Shown one piece after another: positions 5,890 through 8,302 of a stretch of DNA of 8,302 nt (the first letter of the stretch is position 1; each line of letters begins with the position of its first letter). Source of the stretch: Planctomycetaceae bacterium (GTDB lineage: Bacteria > Planctomycetota > Planctomycetia > Pirellulales > Thermoguttaceae). The stretch is from contig JAIRLW010000007.1 of assembly GCA_031259095.1 (NCBI GenBank), positions 1 to 8,302 of the forward strand, given 5' to 3'. The position numbers were made by a program, and so were the translations under genes. The notes below the pieces were generated by a model. It had not been told where the DNA came from. It worked only from the letters and a program-made list of their open reading frames with translations, and did not search any database.

Positions 5890-8100
5890 TTATTCTGTTT
5901 CAACAAAAATCATCAATTGACCGCCGGAATAATTTTGAGCGGATTTGCTGAATGTCCAATCGGGATTGCCGTTATTGGCGGGGTTGTTGCCGATACCAAC
6001 ATCGCAACCGTTTCCGACAGCAAAATTATTGAACGCAAAAACCGTTTGCTTTTTAGCAAAATTGTGAATCTGCATTGATCCATAACCGGGTGATCTTGCA
6101 GGACTCGTCTGGTCGCCGAAATCGAATTTTTGGTTGTCGGCTCCCGGAATGTTTGCCGTGTTCGGAGCCGCATAATTACAGTCCCAAAATTCAACATTAA
6201 AACCATCGGCAAATGTTCCCGTTTCAACACCGGAAACATTGGAAAAAACCGTAACATCAGAAACCTGCTTTTGAAACCTTGCCCCCGAAGACTTCGTCGG
6301 AACTCCAAGTTTAGCAAGATTCGGATCAAGCGGCGGCATCGTTACAAAAACGAATTGTTCCTTGCCGTTTTTGGGTTTAAGATACAGAAAATAACCAACC
6401 CGTTTGATTTTACCGACAATTTCACGGCTTTTATCTGTTTTATACACCAACCGTTGATTGTTGTCGGTCAATACCGGTTTTGTCGGATCGAAACTATAGA
6501 GTAGTTTAAAATTTTTCGCTTCAATAACCAAGTTATCAAAGATGACCCGTTCGGGAATTTCACCGGTACGGAATGATCCAAGTTGAAGTCCCGCTTCGTT
6601 TTGAACATTCGGTTCGGCAGTCTGATTCCACGCAAAACGAACCGCATAAGGTTTTTCAACATCGGCGTTTTTCAGCGTAATCGTTACGCCGTTAATTGTT
6701 GCGTCCGCTTTGTGATAAACTCCGTCCGCTCCGGCAATTTCAAACCAATCAGGATTTTTTCCGTCACGGGTTTTAAGTTCTTTCGCATTCGTGAAATGGA
6801 GAACAACACTTGAACCGTCAATATCCATTTTCTCCAATTCCGGCGATGCCGCAACAATATCCGTTTTGCCGTAAGTCCGGTTCAACGCCAATAACGCAAG
6901 ACGTTGCCCAACCGGTTTTTTACTCGGCGGATGAATATCTTTGAGATTTGTTACCAAATCGTTAATCACCGCCATTCCGGTTTTCGGCAACGCTTTTTCA
7001 ACAGCGGCTTGCGCTTCCCAAAGGTACGCTAATCGAGTTGAATCGCCGCCATAAACATAAGGCGCAAGTTGAACATAATAAAAACCAAGTTCAGGATTGT
7101 TGAAAACAGTTCGCCAACCTTGAATGAGGGCTTTCATTTTTTCGGCGTAAACCATTCCTTCAGACATATTGGATTCGCCCTGATACCAGATTGCACCGCG
7201 TAACGCCAACGGCACAAACGGATGAACCATCGCATTGTACAAAACAGCCGGCTGCTGATGATTGGTGTACGGAGCGAGTTGTCCCGGAAAAACCGGCGGC
7301 GGTGTAATCAATTTTGTTGCCGCCAGATTCTTTTCGGATGTTTCAAGCCAATTTTTATAATCGGCAAGCGTCTTTGTAACGAGCGTTTTATGAAACGTGG
7401 TCGTTGGGTCTTTGGCGGCAACTTCTTCGGCAATATTGGAAAGAGTCGGAAGAGATTGAAAACCGACCGGCGGCGTCCATGGTTCAATCCGTGTTCCGCC
7501 CCACGAAGAATTGATAAGCCCCACCGGAACTTCCAAATCAGCATTGATTTTTTGACCAAAATAATATCCTACCGCAGAAAAATTCGGAATATTTTCCGCG
7601 TTGCAAAGTTTCCAACTTGCAGACAATTTATCCTGCGGCGTTTGATTCCACGCTTTAGCAATTTGGAAAAGCCGGATTTTCGGATTCTCAACTTTGGGCA
7701 ATTCGTCATTGTATTCGGTTGATCGGGACATGCCCCATTCCATATTGGACTGTCCGGAACACAGCCAAACTTCGCCAACTAACACATTTTCGAGTTTCAA
7801 TTCGTTTTTGCCTTTAACAGTCAAAGTGAATGGACCGCCTGCTTTGAGCGGTTCGAGTTGAAGCGACCAACGACCATCGGCACCGGTTTCTGTTGACAGG
7901 TTCTGACCTTCAAACGAAACAGTAACTTTTTCTCCGGGTTCCGCCCAACCCCAAACAGGAACCTTCATTTCCCGTTGCAAAACCATGTTGGACGCAAAAA
8001 TTTCCGGCAAACGGACATCGGCTCGTAAATCAGAAACGAACAACAATGCCGCCGCAACACCAAGAACAACAAAAAAATCGGACACAAATCTGGATTTCAT
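5890..8100 (-). CDS. Secreted sialate O-acetylesterase-like (SASA domain) protein with C-terminal extension
   Basis: This 736-residue protein would remove O-acetyl groups from sialic acids or, more likely in this setting, from acetylated plant or algal polysaccharides. A Sec signal peptide (1-27) precedes ADVRLPEIFASNMVLQ, the usual mature start of this family. An N-terminal beta domain leads to the SGNH-type esterase fold: G116-Q-S-N-M120 with nucleophile S118, GGTRIEPW (201-208), YQGESN (306-311) and D388-I-H390-PPSK with the catalytic Asp/His. The usual family core ends near residue 515. Residues 516-736 form an extra domain with IPGADNQKFDFGDQ (651-664), GYGSMQIHN (672-680), GIGNNP (702-707) and NPDWTFS (712-718); I recall similar domains in planctomycetal proteins but cannot name one. 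The frame is open upstream to the window edge, but AGGAG six bases before 8100 and a promoter inside the extension fix the start here. It is convergent with the hydrolase gene. Confidence 0.93.
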   Translation of the reverse strand: MKSRFVSDFFVVLGVAAALLFVSDLRADVRLPEIFASNMVLQREMKVPVWGWAEPGEKVTVSFEGQNLSTETGADGRWSLQLEPLKAGGPFTLTVKGKNELKLENVLVGEVWLCSGQSNMEWGMSRSTEYNDELPKVENPKIRLFQIAKAWNQTPQDKLSASWKLCNAENIPNFSAVGYYFGQKINADLEVPVGLINSSWGGTRIEPWTPPVGFQSLPTLSNIAEEVAAKDPTTTFHKTLVTKTLADYKNWLETSEKNLAATKLITPPPVFPGQLAPYTNHQQPAVLYNAMVHPFVPLALRGAIWYQGESNMSEGMVYAEKMKALIQGWRTVFNNPELGFYYVQLAPYVYGGDSTRLAYLWEAQAAVEKALPKTGMAVINDLVTNLKDIHPPSKKPVGQRLALLALNRTYGKTDIVAASPELEKMDIDGSSVVLHFTNAKELKTRDGKNPDWFEIAGADGVYHKADATINGVTITLKNADVEKPYAVRFAWNQTAEPNVQNEAGLQLGSFRTGEIPERVIFDNLVIEAKNFKLLYSFDPTKPVLTDNNQRLVYKTDKSREIVGKIKRVGYFLYLKPKNGKEQFVFVTMPPLDPNLAKLGVPTKSSGARFQKQVSDVTVFSNVSGVETGTFADGFNVEFWDCNYAAPNTANIPGADNQKFDFGDQTSPARSPGYGSMQIHNFAKKQTVFAFNNFAVGNGCDVGIGNNPANNGNPDWTFSKSAQNYSGGQLMIFVETE

Positions 8101-8106
8101 AGAAAA

Positions 8107-8111
8107 CTCCT
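8107..8111 (-). promoter_or_regulatory. Shine-Dalgarno site of the esterase gene
   Basis: AGGAG on the - strand lies exactly six bases before the ATG at 8100. It selects this start over the upstream in-frame TTG at 8274, which would give 58 extra residues and bury the signal peptide. Confidence 0.88.
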
Positions 8112-8149
8112 GTAAAAAAATGGGAAACGTAAAATACACAAGGAAAATC

Positions 8150-8177
8150 ATTATAACCAATAAAAAGGGTTTGTAAA
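8150..8177 (-). promoter_or_regulatory. Sigma-70-type promoter of the esterase gene
   Basis: On the - strand, TTTACA (8172-8177; five of six to TTGACA) and TATAAT (8150-8155; perfect) are separated by 16 bases. The -10 box is 49 bases before the ATG, giving a 5' leader of about 40 bases. This is the best housekeeping-type promoter in the window. The remaining bases upstream, 8178-8302, hold no gene or site that I can support. Confidence 0.72.
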
Positions 8178-8302
8178 GTCCCCCAGTCTTCCCCAAAGTC
8201 GTAGCCAAAGATTTTGCAACGGATACGCACTCGAAAAGGAAAAGTGAAGACGACGACACGATTCCCGTACACAAACACCAATCTTGATTAACTTGGAACG
8301 AA

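Noticed and set aside
7222..7722. 166-residue open frame opposite the esterase gene
   Set aside because: Its composition is rich in Arg, Phe, Cys and Ile, as expected of an antisense shadow; it has no Shine-Dalgarno site and no recognisable motif.
8101..8302. Upstream in-frame extension of the esterase (TTG start at 8274, open to the window edge)
   Set aside because: It would place 58 or more residues before a well-formed signal peptide, while AGGAG six bases before 8100 and a TTTACA-16-TATAAT promoter within the extension support the shorter gene.

Overview
The window looks like chromosomal DNA of a free-living or gut bacterium of the Planctomycetota (possibly Pirellulales or Thermoguttaceae-like). 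This placement is inferred from gene content and style: a Tat-exported Gfo/Idh/MocA oxidoreductase, a membrane protein with the 'NPI..(K/R)ELR' start typical of planctomycetal ABC-2-type permeases, a large secreted glycoside hydrolase with internal carbohydrate-binding modules, and a secreted sialate O-acetylesterase-like enzyme with a long C-terminal extension. The DNA is moderately AT-rich. No rRNA, tRNA, CRISPR array, transposase or phage gene is visible.

Layout: 1-117 is the C-terminal end of an unidentified gene on the + strand. Three + strand genes follow in tandem: the Gfo/Idh/MocA protein (219-1604), a seven-helix membrane protein (1713-2564) and a 1034-residue glycoside hydrolase (2591-5695). 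The second and third are separated by 26 bases and could be co-transcribed; the first and second are 108 bases apart. A 194-base convergent intergenic region (5696-5889) carries a large hairpin and a perfect 24-base palindrome. The last gene, a sialate O-acetylesterase-like protein (5890-8100), is on the - strand and has a near-consensus promoter and a clear Shine-Dalgarno site.

Function: three of the four complete genes encode exported proteins that act on carbohydrate. The glycoside hydrolase would cut a polysaccharide or glycan, the esterase would remove acetyl groups that block such enzymes, and the Gfo/Idh/MocA protein would act on a sugar or sugar derivative with a nicotinamide cofactor. 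The natural reading is a small carbohydrate-degradation cluster; the substrate cannot be read from the sequence.

Most notable features: (i) two tandem, 59%-identical CBM4/9-like modules inserted inside the TIM barrel between its two catalytic glutamates; (ii) genes 2 and 3 have no Shine-Dalgarno site but have short direct repeats immediately before the start codon, while genes 1 and 4 both have AGGAG exactly 6 bases from ATG; (iii) the leader of gene 2 can form two mutually exclusive hairpins; (iv) the REP-like palindrome in the convergent region. I did not find convincing evidence of a wholly new system.
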